Source of the DNA: Lanius collurio
Lineage: Eukaryota > Chordata > Aves > Passeriformes > Laniidae
Direction of reading: 5' to 3'
DNA length: 64,000 nt
NCBI GenBank assembly: GCA_020086605.1
Contig: JACBWW010000049.1
Location: 4,664,469-4,728,468, forward strand
Shown here: positions 13,101 through 24,342 of the stretch, piece after piece
Position numbering within the stretch: the first letter of the stretch is position 1
Layout: the number at the start of each line of letters is the position of its first letter
Notes under the pieces: model-generated
Databases searched by the model: none
Seen by the model: the letters and a program-made list of their open reading frames with translations, nothing else
What the model was told of the DNA's origin: nothing
Position numbers and translations under genes: made by a program

Positions 13101-14303
13101 GGTGATCCGCTGTTGGAATTTCTTCCATTTCACTGGATAAGTCAACTTGGGTCAAAGGATATCTTCTGTGGAGCATTCCATCTCACTGCTGGGCCAGCTG
13201 CTCTTGTCCCTGCCTCTGGAGCATCCCCAAGCTGGGGAAGGCAGGCCAGCAGCACTGGAGGTGGACATTAGGCCTGGAAGCAGCAGGTTGGTTCCTCAGC
13301 TGAGGTGAGGACCAGAACATCTGGCCCTGGTTGCTGCTTTTGGGATGGCACAGCCTGGACCTGCTGTGGATTTCAGCTGAGCCTGCTTAGAGGCACAGAA
13401 TGCTGCCAAAAAAGGGGCAGCTGGGAGTCTCCATCTATGGGACCAAACCTCTCTTTGGTAAGAGACCCAATAATATTTACCAGTTTCATTAAAGACATCC
13501 TCAGTGCTTCCTCAGAGGGTGGAAAGCTCAGCACAAAGGGACATTGTCCCCTGTGGTCACAGGAAGAACATATGTGTCCTGCTGATGGAAGAGTGACAGT
13601 AGCAGCTCAGATTTGTCTGGAGCCTTTTCCCAATTATCAAAACCAGGTTGTGTAAAAAGCCCATCTGTACACCAAGCCAAAAACATTTTGCACCTAAAAG
13701 TAATTTTAAAAAATAAGAGATCAGTAGCTTTGGAATAAGGAAGCTCTCAATTTCTGAAACCAGAAATACAAGATGAACTGAAAGAACAGCTCTTTAATCC
13801 AAAGCTCTGTACATAAAGAAGTAAATTTATATTGCAGTTGAGGCCACAAAAAAATCCCCAAATTAACAGTAGTGGATATGAAGTTCCAGCTGCAGCCAAG
13901 AGTGCAAAAAGAGTTCACTGCTAAAAGGAGCAGAAACTGCCATAAGTATTCTAATGAGCTTTACAATTTGCTGGGTTTGAAGTGATTTCACTCCAGTTAG
14001 TGAGGGTGAGATATAAACACAAGGGGCTGGAGAATTTAAAAATGCACACAAAGGTACTTTTAGGGAACAATCTCTCAGCAGGTCTCTTTGGCCATGTACC
14101 TTGCTTGTCAAACAAACAGTGGTGGAGGAGAACAGCTCCTCAGCCTCGCCAGCCCACTCACTAGAGGAAGCTGCACTATTCAATGTGTGTTTTGTGAAAC
14201 TCCCAGATTTCCCCTGGCCTCCAGCCTAGGAATGGAAAATGGAAAATGTTACAGGTAAAACAACAGCTGGAGCTGTCCTGAGCTGAGAAGATGGCAGAGG
14301 ATA
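10167..14303. other. Intergenic sequence without recognised genes
   Basis: About 4.1 kb of unique AT-leaning DNA. No splice-bounded open frame, RNA gene or repeat was recognised. The open frames here are short (up to 116 codons) and mostly lack an ATG or splice signals. Confidence 0.55.
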
Positions 14304-14800
14304 TAGGATCATTCAGGTTGGGAAGGACCTTTAACATCATTGAATCCAAATGTTAACCCAGCACTGACAGTAAATCACAGCCCAAGTGTCCCATCCACAC
14401 ATCCTTTCAATGCCTCCAGGGATGGTGACTCCACCACTTCCCTGGACAGCTTGTTCCAATGCTGGGCAACCCTTCTAGTGAAGGAATGTTTGCTAATATC
14501 TGATCTAAGCCTCCACTGGTGCAACTTGAGGCCATTTCCTCCTGTCCTATACCTGGAAGAAGAGACTGACCCCCACCTGGCTATAACCTCCTTCCTGAGA
14601 GTTGTAGTGATAGGATCCCTCCCCGAGCCTCCTTTTCTTCATCCTCAACTCCCCCAGCTGCTCCTCATCAGACTTGTGCTCCAGACCCTTCCCCAGCTCC
14701 ATTGCCCTTCTCTGGACATGTTCCAGCACCTCAATGTCCTTCTTGAATTGTGGGGCCCAGAACTGAACACAGCACTCGAGATGTGGTTCCTGATGACCCT
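14304..14800 (-). mobile_element. Truncated CR1 LINE (older or divergent subfamily)
   Basis: It starts with ATCATTCAGGTTGGGAAGGA and continues through recognisable CR1 3'-region landmarks read on the reverse strand. These are a CATCCACACATCC-type segment, a GATGGTGACTCCACCACTTC segment, TGTTCCAATGCTGGGCAACC, and a far end matching GCCCAGAACTGAACACAGCA. The 231-codon open frame at 14340-15035 overlaps it on the opposite strand, starts at TTG, and is not a gene. The element is 5'-truncated, as is usual for CR1. Confidence 0.85.
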
Positions 14801-16229
14801 CCAGTCTGGCATTATACTGGGAGGCTCTCCTAGGTCTTTTTCAACAGGGTGGTCAGAAGTCCTTGTGGTGAGCCCTGGAGACAGCACTTTGCCCAAGGAA
14901 AGGGCAGCAGAGATGCAGCTCAGAATGAGGAGCCTCATGCCACACCCTCTCAGCCAGAGAGGAACTCACTGTTTCCATCTGCATCTTCCAGCCGGCTGCT
15001 GCCAGCCCAGAAAGGCTTGGAAAAAGCAGTTTTAACTGGAGCTCATGATCCAGGGTGGAAAAACCACCATGAATGTCTGCTAGCAGGGCCCTCAAGGATC
15101 TCAAGGGTGGCAGGGTTTGTTTCCCTGCTCTCTGCAGGACAGCAAGCTCTGCCCACAGCACCCTTGCAGTAACAGAGAGGCTTTACACAGCACCAGTGGG
15201 TACTCCCTGGGCTGGATGTGTGGCTTAGGCCACAGGGCAGGGACACCCAGAGACTTTAGGAAAAAATTCTTTCCCCTGCACCTTCGTGCTAGACACATCT
15301 TACAGCTTTCAGACCAGACCAGGATACAACCCTGGACACATCTTTTTCACTGTATTTCGAGCAATTCTCCACATTTTCATTCATAATTTAACCTGCATGG
15401 GATTTATGGGCCAAAAGAATGGTGTTTTAGCTCAGAGGGTATGTGGGACAGTCAATGTGGTCCAGGTCATGTGCGTGGACCCAGCTGGAGGGCTGCAAAG
15501 TATTCACAGAGGGGAAAGGAGGCACAAGGGGGGTGCAGAGGGCAGCAGCCTCCCAAAGGGAACAATCTCCCCCTTGCAGGCAGATGGCAAAGACTTGAGG
15601 AAGAAGAGAGTGTGTTCACACCTAGGGAGATGATTTGGATGCAGTCAGGGAAACGTGGCAGGGTCTGGCCAATTTGGCTGGGCTGCTGCTTGTTGTTATA
15701 GCAACAGGAGGAGTCTGCTGCCAGCCGAGAGGATGGAGCTGAGGATGGGGGACATTTTTAGAAAGCAAAGGAGAGAGTTTGAAGGGGTAGAGGGAGGGAA
15801 AAGTGGCAGGTATGGAAACCAGGATGGCAAACGCAGACAGATGAGTGGGATATGTAGGAATGGAGGATTCTCCCCACCTGCATTCCGATGGTCCCATTGC
15901 ACTCCTTCCCTGGGGCAGAAGGAGGGTCTGTCTGGGGTCTCTCTCCTGCCAGGAAGGGCTCCCAGGCCACAGAGGGTACATCAGCGCTCTGTGGAGGGAT
16001 AGCAGGATGAACACTACTGCTACTGGCAGTGGAAGGCAGCAGAGGGGGGATAGCACAGGGATGTGCTTGCTGCTGGAATGGCAGCAGGAGGTGAATCCTC
16101 TGCAACGACCCCAGACTGCAACAGTGGTGGCTGTCGGAGCCACGTAAGGGAAGGACCAGCTACTGGAGAAGGCTGTTCCAAGCACAACCCTGGCACATTC
16201 AGGCTTATCATATCTCCAAATCATCCTGA
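14801..16229. other. GC-richer intergenic stretch left of the CpG island
   Basis: The stretch has a higher GC content than its surroundings and therefore long stop-free frames in several registers, including 256 codons at 15622-16392 on the minus strand that begin with GTG. No domain, codon pattern or splice structure supports a protein. Confidence 0.5.
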
Positions 16230-16725
16230 GAACGCCTTGGATCTCTGCAGGGATCTGCCGGTGGATACCCCCAGAGACTCCACAACAGCTATCACAGACC
16301 GCTCCATGGCAAACCAGACCGAGCGTTTGAACACGAGACACCAACACCCCTTTGTGAATCCGCTCCTGAGTTACTGAGGTCGTGAAACACACTCAGTCGA
16401 AGGCTTTTAACACGGTGAACCAGCGACGCCTTAGCGGAAGTGTTAATGACATCTGCATAACAAAAATCACGAAATAATAACGCATTTTCCCAAGAAAGCA
16501 CCAGTCACTCAGTCTCGACAGCTCAGCGCTGCGGTGTTTTTGGAGGAAAGCTCCGGTGGGGAAGGAAAGGCAGCCCTGGATCCCGCTCGGCTCCGCTTTG
16601 CCCAGGAGAGGGCAGCAGCCGGTGGGAGCTGAGCGGGGCTGCGGGAGCATCCGGGCTGATCCCGGCCCTGGCAGCGGCGCGCTGGGCGAGGACCTGGGTA
16701 AGGAAACGCCGGCACGGCAAATGCT
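16230..16725. promoter_or_regulatory. CpG-island-like block, candidate promoter
   Basis: I count about 34 CpG dinucleotides in roughly 480 bases, close to the number expected from base composition, whereas neighbouring intergenic sequence is strongly CpG-depleted. The right half (16540-16720) is the most GC-rich. A plus-strand splice donor, GAGGACCTGG followed by GTAAGG (GT at 16698-16699), closes this half. In vertebrates such islands usually mark promoters or enhancers. Which strand is transcribed, and whether it serves FRMD4A, a non-coding RNA or nothing, cannot be read from the sequence. Confidence 0.6.
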
Positions 16726-16807
16726 TCCAAGAGGCTTTTTATAGCTTTAAGGAGAGCAATTTGAGTTTGCCCACGCATTGTTTCTATGTATTTTTGCCTT
16801 CTTGCTA

Positions 16808-17345
16808 ATCATAGAATGGCTTGGGTTGGAAGGGAATTTAATGATCACCTAGTTCCTGCCCAATGGCAGGGATGCCTCCCACTGGACCAGGCTGGTCAGG
16901 GCTCCACCCAACCTGGCCTCGAACACTTCCAGGGATGGGGCATCCTTGACTTCTCTGGGCAACTGTTCTAGTGACTCACACCCTACGAGTTAAGAACATC
17001 TTCTTAATATCTAGCCTAAATCTCTCCTCTTTATTTTAAAACCATTCTCCTTGTCCTATGATTATCTGCCCACATATAATGTTGCTCCTGCTCAATTTTG
17101 TAAGACCCCCTTAGGTACTGGAAGGCCACAATGAGGTTTCCTTAGAGCCTTCTCTTCTCCAGGCTGAACAACCCCGGCTCTCTCAGCTTGTCTTCCTAGG
17201 AGAGATGCTTCTGCCCTCAAATCATCTTTGTGGTCTCCTCTGCACCCACTCCAACAGCTCCATGCCCTTGTGCTGGTGATCCCAGAGCTGGATGGAGCAT
17301 TCCAGGTGGGGTATCACAAGGTCAGGGGCAGCAGAGAAGGAATCA
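16808..17345 (-). mobile_element. Truncated CR1 LINE
   Basis: It begins ATCATAGAATGGCTTGGGTT, the reverse complement of a CR1 3' end, and proceeds through the hallmark segments GGCAGGGATGCCTCCCACTG, GGCATCCTTGACTTCTCTGG, TTCTTAATATCTAGCC, CTTGTCCTATGATTATCTGC, AGGCTGAACAACCCCGGCTC and CCAGAGCTGGATGGAGCATT. It is 5'-truncated at about 17345. Overlapping short open frames are not genes. Confidence 0.92.
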
Positions 17346-20335
17346 AGGAACAAACTTTTGCCATCCTGCTATTCACCCCCACAGGGCTTTTCTCATCACG
17401 GCCCTTCTTTTTAAGTAGGGCTCTGAGAAAAAAGCCTTGAGATACATATATTGGTTTCTCACTTATGCTCTGTCAGACAGCCACTCAGAATTTTTATTCC
17501 CACCTGCTCCTGGTCCCTGCATACCCAATAATTCCCGTCTCCACTCCTTACATAGCAAGGGATTGCCTGGGTTTCCCTCCATGCTGCAGTAGTCAGCCTC
17601 AAACACCCATTTTAGGATCCATCCCAAGGATTCTTTGCTAATTAAATGCTTTTCATTTAAAACCAGCCCTGGGAAATAATCCAAAGGCAGGGAGGCCTGA
17701 ATAGGCAGGAAGAGCTTGGGGTGAAAGGAAACAATAGGAAAGGAATCAAAAACACAATGAGGCTTCAGGGGAAATAAAAAGGCACACAATACATTAGATG
17801 TGAACACAGATGCAGGATGTGTGCATCAACCTCAGAGTTGATGTTTAACCTTGGGTACAAGGTGGAAGCCTTCATCAGTCAGGCACTTGCCTTCCCACTG
17901 TCTGTTCCTCCTTTTTAGCATCTCTTTTTTCCTTCCCTGACAGCAATCCCTGCTTTCCAGCATCAGAACTGAGTGGGTCTAACTGCAGAGGGACCTGAAG
18001 GTAGTTTGCAGATCATCTCTGGTCTGGTTATCATAACAATTTCCTAATACACAGGGAATAGAGTACTTGGTACAAAGCAGAAGCAGCTCCCTTGCAACAA
18101 GAAAATGATAAAAAATGCAAGATCTCTGTCTGAAGAGAATTTACTCCTTGGTATTTAGGAAGTTAATTATATTTGTATTAGAAATGAGAGTAAAATTTCC
18201 CTAACAAACCAGAGGTTGTGACCTATGGGGCCTACTATGCTTAGCAAATTCCCCAAATTGACTTTGTTGCTGAGCTCAGCTCATGAAGGTGGTTCCCTGA
18301 AACTGTGTGGAGCAGAATTCCACTCAGATTAGCACCAAAACAAAGCTGAATGAAGGCAAGTGCTCAAACTGCACATTAGAGAAAATCACCCCTTATGGCC
18401 CCCAGCTGCAGTGATGAAGGACTTTCCAGGTTTGACACTGTAAGTGTAGGGGTTCTCTCTCTTTTTCTGCTGCTGCTGCTGCAAGCAAATTCCTGATTAG
18501 CTTTAGGTTTCATTTACCAAAGGAAGGACAGATAACCAGTTGGACACAACCCCTCCTTCAGGAAGACCATTTCAGATGGGCTGGGTTGCCATGTCTTGAC
18601 TCAAGCCAGCAGGTTTCAGTGCTCCACAGGCAGCTCCCTTTGCCTTTCCATGTCAAGCAATACATACCTCAAATGAACCCCACAAAAGGGCTTAGACTTG
18701 CTGGGTGCTCTTTAATTTTTGAGCACAATAAAGCAGACTTGGCATTTAGATTGCATTATTAAAGATTTGTTTCCAAATGGCTGAAGAGGGGGAAAGAAAC
18801 ATGCTTCTCCTTCCCATTTAATCAGGCTGAAGTTTCCATGTGCCAGCCTCAATCTGTGTTAAATTGCTCATTCCATCCACCCGAGAGATTAGACTTGGGT
18901 GCATAATAGGAGTTAATTCTGAAAATGATTACTCAGATAATTAAGTACTATGGCTGTAGCAGTGGGTGATTCTGGCCATTGGAGCCCCCTCTCAGGTGCT
19001 TCACATCCTCCTCCTTCTCTCCCACCACTGTGGAGATGTCACCTCCCCTCTGGCTGGTCAGCATTTGGCCTGGGGCAGGTGCCTCCTCTGTAGCCCCCTG
19101 CAGAGGCCACATGTCCCCTCCAAGGAGCTGGGCTGACTCCATGGCACCGAGCACCAGAGCCGGTGGGCACAGTGCAGAGATGCTCTTTATCTCATTATGA
19201 ATCACATGGACATAAAGGGCCAACTTTACTAAAGGCATGCAGGTGCCTCATCTATCCTGGGATGCAAAAGTCCATGAAAAGGAGCGGGTGGTTTGGAGGT
19301 GCCATTTGAACTGCCCAGCTTCAGAATCCATGCAAGGTATACAACGTTCTCCAAGAGTCAGGTGTTGTGGGCTCCTCCACAGGAAGGCAACTGAACTCCA
19401 CAGAGTGACTGCTCTGGTATCAATGAAAGGTGGATGATTAGCTCAAATGCACGTAGTTGAGATTCAGAAGTTCAGCCCAGAGAAGAGAAGCAGTGCCTGC
19501 CAACCCCAAAGAGGCACTGCAGGCCGTGGGATGGACTCACTGCAGCCCTCACCTAGGACTGCAGCAATGCCAAAACGTGAACTGAGGAGCCCAAGCGCTG
19601 GAGTGATGGTCAGGACATCTGTGCTCTATTACTACCACCAAATACTTCCTCTGGCCACGGTTTCCGCCACTTCCATTGAGGAGAGTCATCCTTAATATTG
19701 ACAAGAGCACCACAAACTCAGATGAAAGGTTCCAAACAGAGCACAGTTTAAACCAGCAGGGGGAGGGGGAAAGTATCAAGCATTTGTGCTTTTTCTATTG
19801 CAGTGCCTTCAGAATCCAACTTGCCCTCCAGTTCTTCTTCCCACAGATGTCAGTTCTGATCCCATGGAAACTGCACAGCAGCAGCTCTTTGGTCTCCAGT
19901 TATTTTCTTAAGTGAAACTGGTCACAAGTGCCACCAGGCATTTTAGGTTACAGACACTATCTCTGGACCCTTTAAGAGCAGCTAAGGGACCTCAAGGTAC
20001 TTCTTTCCACATAGCTCCAGTATGACACAACCCATCTGCCTATGGCCACAGGAGCACAGGCAAAGCCCCCAGTGGACTGCTGCTTGCAAAGCCACATGAC
20101 AAAACCTATTAGCTCAATGCAATCCAAGAAGCAGACAAAAGGAGGATCATCTTTTCTTCTGGACATGCTACAAAAGCAGATCACGTGCCCTCACCATTTT
20201 CTTTCTGGAGCTGGAGTGAAGTATCAAAAGATAATTCAAAACACATTTTGCTAAACTTGAGGTAGGAGAGCATAGGGTAGTATCTCCAACAGGCCATAGA
20301 AACTCACCCCTTACTAACTCTCTGTTCTTCCTTAC
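17346..20335. other. Intergenic sequence without recognised genes
   Basis: About 3 kb of unique sequence. It includes a five-unit CTG run at 18467-18482. No exon or repeat was recognised. The short open frames at 18948-19238 and 19447-19779 overlap on opposite strands and are not supported. Confidence 0.5.
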
Positions 20336-20420
20336 CTCCCCCACATCTGAGAGCTCCTGGAGCGGGTCCAGCATCATTGCATCAGCAGTACCGCCAGGAC
20401 CATTCCACATGCTGAGAGTT
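20336..20420 (-). other. Candidate isolated exon (splice-bounded open segment)
   Basis: On the minus strand a pyrimidine-rich acceptor (TGCTTTTTTCCTTCAG, AG at 20421-20422) precedes 85 bases that are open in one frame and end GGGGAG before GTAAGGAA (GT at 20334-20335). The conceptual peptide MWNGPGGTADAMMLDPLQEL is unfamiliar. It lies about 770 bases beyond the FAM107B poly(A) site on the same strand. It could be an exon of an unannotated transcript, or a chance arrangement in old repeat sequence. Confidence 0.25.
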
Positions 20421-21186
20421 CTGAAGGAAAAAAGCATTTCCTGACATCTGTTCTGAATTCACTGCTCTCCTCCTCCTCCCCCACTTCATTTCACCCCATG
20501 CTCCTCTCCAGCTCCCCCTGCATTGCCACCTGCCTGGCTGACCAGGGCTCACCAGTGTGAGCCAAGGATCTTTGTGGAGAACTGATGAACACCTCTTCCA
20601 GCCCTGTTCATCCCCTGCTACTTTCCCTGTCTGCTGTGGATACAGGATTTTGCTCTTTGAGCTGTCTGTCCCTAACCCAGCAAATCATCTGTGCTGCGCT
20701 TTCTTCCTCATGCCCAAGTCTCTCCTACTAGAACCACAGGTTGGAGCACTGGCTAAATTAAAAGAAGCATTGTAGGACTCAAACCCAGAACCAGGCTCTT
20801 TACCCTCTTCTCACTCCTGTTTGAAACGGAACTATTGCAATGCTGACAACTCCAAGGATAGGGAATGATCTCCAGAATTACTTGACTCCCATTGAAGTTT
20901 TCCCTCGTGCTCTGCCTCACTTTGTGCTACCTGAACAGCTGCACAGTCCTGTTAAAAACTTTCTGCATCAAATATAGTCAAAGAAAGATACTGCTAAGAG
21001 ATGCAGCAAACTCTTTCTGCCAACTTTTGCCTGTACAAACAGGGATGCAGGGTTTTAATGAACCAAGTGCCATCATGATCTTGATACTTCCCCCCACATT
21101 GCAGAATTTTAAACAATCTGGATATCTCAGTGCAGCCCCCAAGGTTTTGTTTTTGGCAGTATATGACAGACACCACCACATACACC
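20421..21186. other. Short gap between the FAM107B 3' end and the candidate exon
   Basis: Nothing recognisable was seen apart from the GU-rich element belonging to the FAM107B poly(A) site. A 105-codon open frame (20892-21209, plus) runs opposite to the gene end and shows no supporting signal. Confidence 0.5.
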
Positions 21187-21207
21187 AAGCATGTAGTAGA
21201 TTTTATT
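21160..21207 (-). terminator. FAM107B: FAM107B distal polyadenylation site
   Basis: On the minus strand AATAAA lies at 21202-21207. It is followed within 15-45 bases by a GU-rich stretch (TTGGTGTATGTGGTGGTGTC, about 21168-21187 on the plus strand), the classical downstream element. Cleavage is expected around 21185-21195. The distance from the stop codon, about 3 kb, is plausible for this gene. Confidence 0.7.
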
Positions 21208-21352
21208 AAGCATAACTTTGGTTCTAAGTATTCCACCCTCATTCTTGTAATACCTTTAGTTAAAAACAATTATACAAGAGCAAATACAAAAAATATTAAA
21301 TTATGAAAACAAATCCATTAAGGCTCCCTTTTTATATTTATATATATTTATA

Positions 21353-21360
21353 TATGTACA
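21353..21360 (-). promoter_or_regulatory. Pumilio-like motif in the FAM107B 3' UTR
   Basis: The minus strand reads TGTACATA, a match to the PUM consensus UGUANAUA. It sits next to an AU-rich tract near the 3' end of the transcript. The match is short and could be chance. Confidence 0.35.
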
Positions 21361-23847
21361 CTCAAACAAGTGCAGATATTAACAGATGGTTAAAGCCACA
21401 AAAATGCTAAAAAATTTACTACTATACTATCAAAAGCCAGAGTTTTAAAAAAAGTACAAAGTGTTACGTGAGCGATTTTCAAACCACTGAAGTATTTGCT
21501 GGATTGCTTCAAAACCCACATAGCTGAAGGGCAGAGCAGGAATTGCTTACGCTCACTGCCAAGCAGTTTCTTACTTGAGTAGCCGCACAGGACACTTGTG
21601 GTGTGACTAACTGGCCCCCCATTGAAGGGTTGCCCAATCCTGACTTCAAAGACAAGCTTTTGCCTGTGAAAATCAACATGAAGGTAGCTAGGGTTCCAGA
21701 CTGAAGGATTAGCAGGATTCAAAGATGTTCTAACACACACATTGATGTTCTGTTCACACGAAGAGTTAATTCCAATGAAAAACAAAAAAACAACTTCATG
21801 CTGTATGTACAAGGAAGTTTTCTGGCCTCCTCTGTTCCAGAAAGAGAAACTCTACCCTGAATCACAAGCTAACCTGGGGAGAAAGCAGACTGCCTTTGGC
21901 CTTGAGGGCCCAATCCAACACACCCACTGAAGCCAAAAAGGGGCTCTTTGTCCCCCACTGTCCCCACTGCCACTAATGTCATTTCCCTGTGCATGTGTGG
22001 TAGGACTGTCATGATCACCAAGGGGAAATGGCCGACACGAAATATCTGCTCAAGCCAGAGGAAGGGTTCCTCACTCACTTGTAGACTTTTCCATACTGAG
22101 CAGAAGGTTAATGTGGAGGTGAAACCAACAGGCAGGATGTTTGGTAGGCTGGGAACAGCTAAGATAAAGCATGAGAGTGATGTGGAAGGCTTGGACATAG
22201 TGCTGTCTCAACAACATGAAACAAAATCAATGTGAGTGTAGGAATGGTGTGTTGCCAGAGAAGATCCTCTCCTGCCAGGAGAAGGGAAGGAGGGAGGAAC
22301 CTGCAGCATTCAGGTGTTCCTTTGCTGAGATGGAACATGGAAGAATCCTACATTTGGCCTTTGTCTTTTGTATGTCTGTAATCTGAATAGTCTGTTAGAC
22401 CATCTTCACATTTAATCTTCCAGACGTGAGTCACATTGCAAGCCTAAATCAATGGCAATATACTTATCACAATTCAATTTACCCTCAATCTGATTATGTC
22501 CTCACAAAAATGCCTGTATCTTGACAAATTAAAACTGGTATCTAGGAAACATTTCTAATTGTGTTTTGTCCCAAGTGCTAATCTGAAACTGTATTTAAAA
22601 CATCCAATACTTACAGAAAAGGCAAAAGAAATTATAAAAACCAAACCAACAACCCTCCACCACACCTTTACAATACAAACATGCCACTGATGATAATTAA
22701 AAGTATACTCAAACATTTATGTCCAATGTAATTACAAAGTAGAAATTATTGTGTTTAGCATCCTAAGGCAAAGGCTAGGGATTAGATCCTCAGCTGATAT
22801 GGATGAACACAGTTTCAGTGAGAGCTAGGACTGTCCTGATCAAGGAAGATGAGGATTTCTCCCCAAATTGTGAAGACTTATCTGTACCAAATCACACGAG
22901 GTAAGAATCCAAGTCTATAATCCTACATGAGCAATCTGTTCCCCACTCCTCATCCCAGGCCTTCCTGGATAACTAGTAGTCATAAGCATGAAGGATCAGA
23001 TACTGTCATCCCTGTGCAAGCTGAGCAATATTTCATTTAATGGTAAGTCACAGGGGCTACTTGTGGAAAGGCAGAAGATGACAGAATTGGACCCAAAGTT
23101 TCAGTGGTAACACATTTCCCTTCTTTCTTGAGGCTAAATGAAGGATGGGATAAAATGAATTTCATTTTATGCCTCACTTTAGGGAAAAAAACCCTTCATT
23201 TCAGTAGATTCCAGTAATCAGTTTGGTCTGGTTTAAACACTTCTCTGCTGCAGAAACTGCAACATAAGTCTGCAAGCAAAGAGCAGGAACGGACGGCAGA
23301 TCAGTTCCAGCAAACGAGTTCAAACACTACCAAGAAAGGTGTTACCACTGTACTCTGCTCAGCATGTCCTTGGAGGAGAAAGGCCACAACACCAAAGTAA
23401 GCAGGATTTCAAAACATGAAAAGTAGAAGACAGATAATTTTGCTTTGAGAGGTAAATTCACAGGTAGCACTGTACAGGCCTGTACACAACAGTGTAACTT
23501 TACAGACAGAGATAAATCAGCTTCTGGAGTCTCCCTGGTGAAAGGATCATCAGATTTTCCCTCTTTCATAGCCCAAATTCTATATGCCAAACAGCAAGAA
23601 ATGGGCTTTAAGGCTGCTTAATTTTTCACTGCTGGTGAATTTTAAGCATTCTCATCTTGCCCACACCTGTCTATCCTAGTGGGGATGGGCAGCAGTAATC
23701 AGCACACCTCATATCCTCCTAGTAAAAATATCCTTTAGTAAAAATTCCAACTAAACACAAATTTTTGTGGGATATACACAGCCTGTAGGTCTAGATGGAG
23801 GAAATCTACCTGCACAGCAAAGCTTTGTAAGATACCACAGGAGGATT

Positions 23848-23853
23848 TTTATT
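23848..23853 (-). terminator. FAM107B: Possible proximal FAM107B poly(A) signal
   Basis: A canonical AATAAA on the minus strand about 375 bases after the stop codon. No strong GU-rich element follows it, so it is weaker than the distal site. If used it would remove the AU-rich and Pumilio-like elements from the mRNA. Confidence 0.3.
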
Positions 23854-24225
23854 CTGTTTTAAAGCAAAATATAATCTGTGTATCTCCACTGAACTAGGAT
23901 CACAAGAGTTAAAGCAGTGCAACACTGAAGGAGTTTCTCTAGTATCCCTGGTTAAGATCTCTGAGAAAGCATGTCAGCCTGGTCCATGACACTGAACTGA
24001 CAAAGACACTCCTTTTCCATTGATCTCAGGACTGTATTTGGCAAGTCGATCTGTTTACGATACTGTCTTTTTAATCCACACGTCCCAGGAATTAAAAATC
24101 TCATCTTCACTAAGTGTCAGCTGGATGCTGTTATTTTCCCTCCTGAGGGGCAAATGTGAGACAACTTGCAAAAGCCTCTCTCTGCAGGAAAGCTGGAAGT
24201 CTTAGTGCTGGCTTAGGTGCTGGCT

Positions 24226-24342
24226 CTAGGAGTCTGGTGCTTCTGTTGCTTCCTGGACCGTCCTCCTCAAGTTGCCCTTGACTTTGACAAATTCAGGCGC
24301 ATTTTCCTGCTCTTCCTGTATCTTCTGCTTCTCCAGCTCCAG
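24226..24342 (-). CDS. FAM107B: FAM107B last coding exon (C-terminus)
   Basis: This exon encodes residues 95-132, starting [18 protein letters not shown] and ending EATEAPDS before a TAG at 24226-24228. The acceptor is CCCTTTTAAG (AG at 24343-24344). It has only a short pyrimidine tract next to the AG, but an 18-base T run on the transcribed strand (A run 24364-24381 on the plus strand) lies just upstream. The exon continues without a break into the 3' UTR. The motif [15 protein letters not shown] is the conserved C-terminal signature of the family. The residues after it diverge from the human protein. Confidence 0.94.
   Translation of the reverse strand: MELEKQKIQEEQENAPEFVKVKGNLRRTVQEATEAPDS

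Larger units (their letters stand above)
21187..24225 (-). other. FAM107B: FAM107B 3' UTR
   Basis: About 3.0 kb of sequence from the stop codon to the strong distal poly(A) signal, inferred to be the 3' UTR. The 3' boundary is approximate. It is AT-rich with no coding exon signals. Seen within it on the minus strand: a TGTACATA Pumilio-type motif (21353-21360), a dense run of TATATAAATA-like AU-rich sequence (about 21328-21358), and a possible proximal AATAAA at 23848-23853 that would give a short UTR of about 0.4 kb. A 140-codon open frame (21390-21812, minus) lies inside and is judged fortuitous. Confidence 0.75.

Noticed and set aside
14340..15035. 231-codon open frame on the plus strand
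   Set aside because: It starts at TTG and most of it is the reverse strand of a CR1 3' region.
15622..16392. 256-codon open frame on the minus strand next to the CpG island, the longest in the window
   Set aside because: It starts with GTG, not ATG, has Cys/Ser/Pro/Leu-rich composition typical of GC-rich non-coding DNA, overlaps open frames in other registers, and shows no recognisable domain.
21390..21812. 140-codon open frame on the minus strand
   Set aside because: It lies wholly inside the inferred FAM107B 3' UTR, far downstream of the stop codon.
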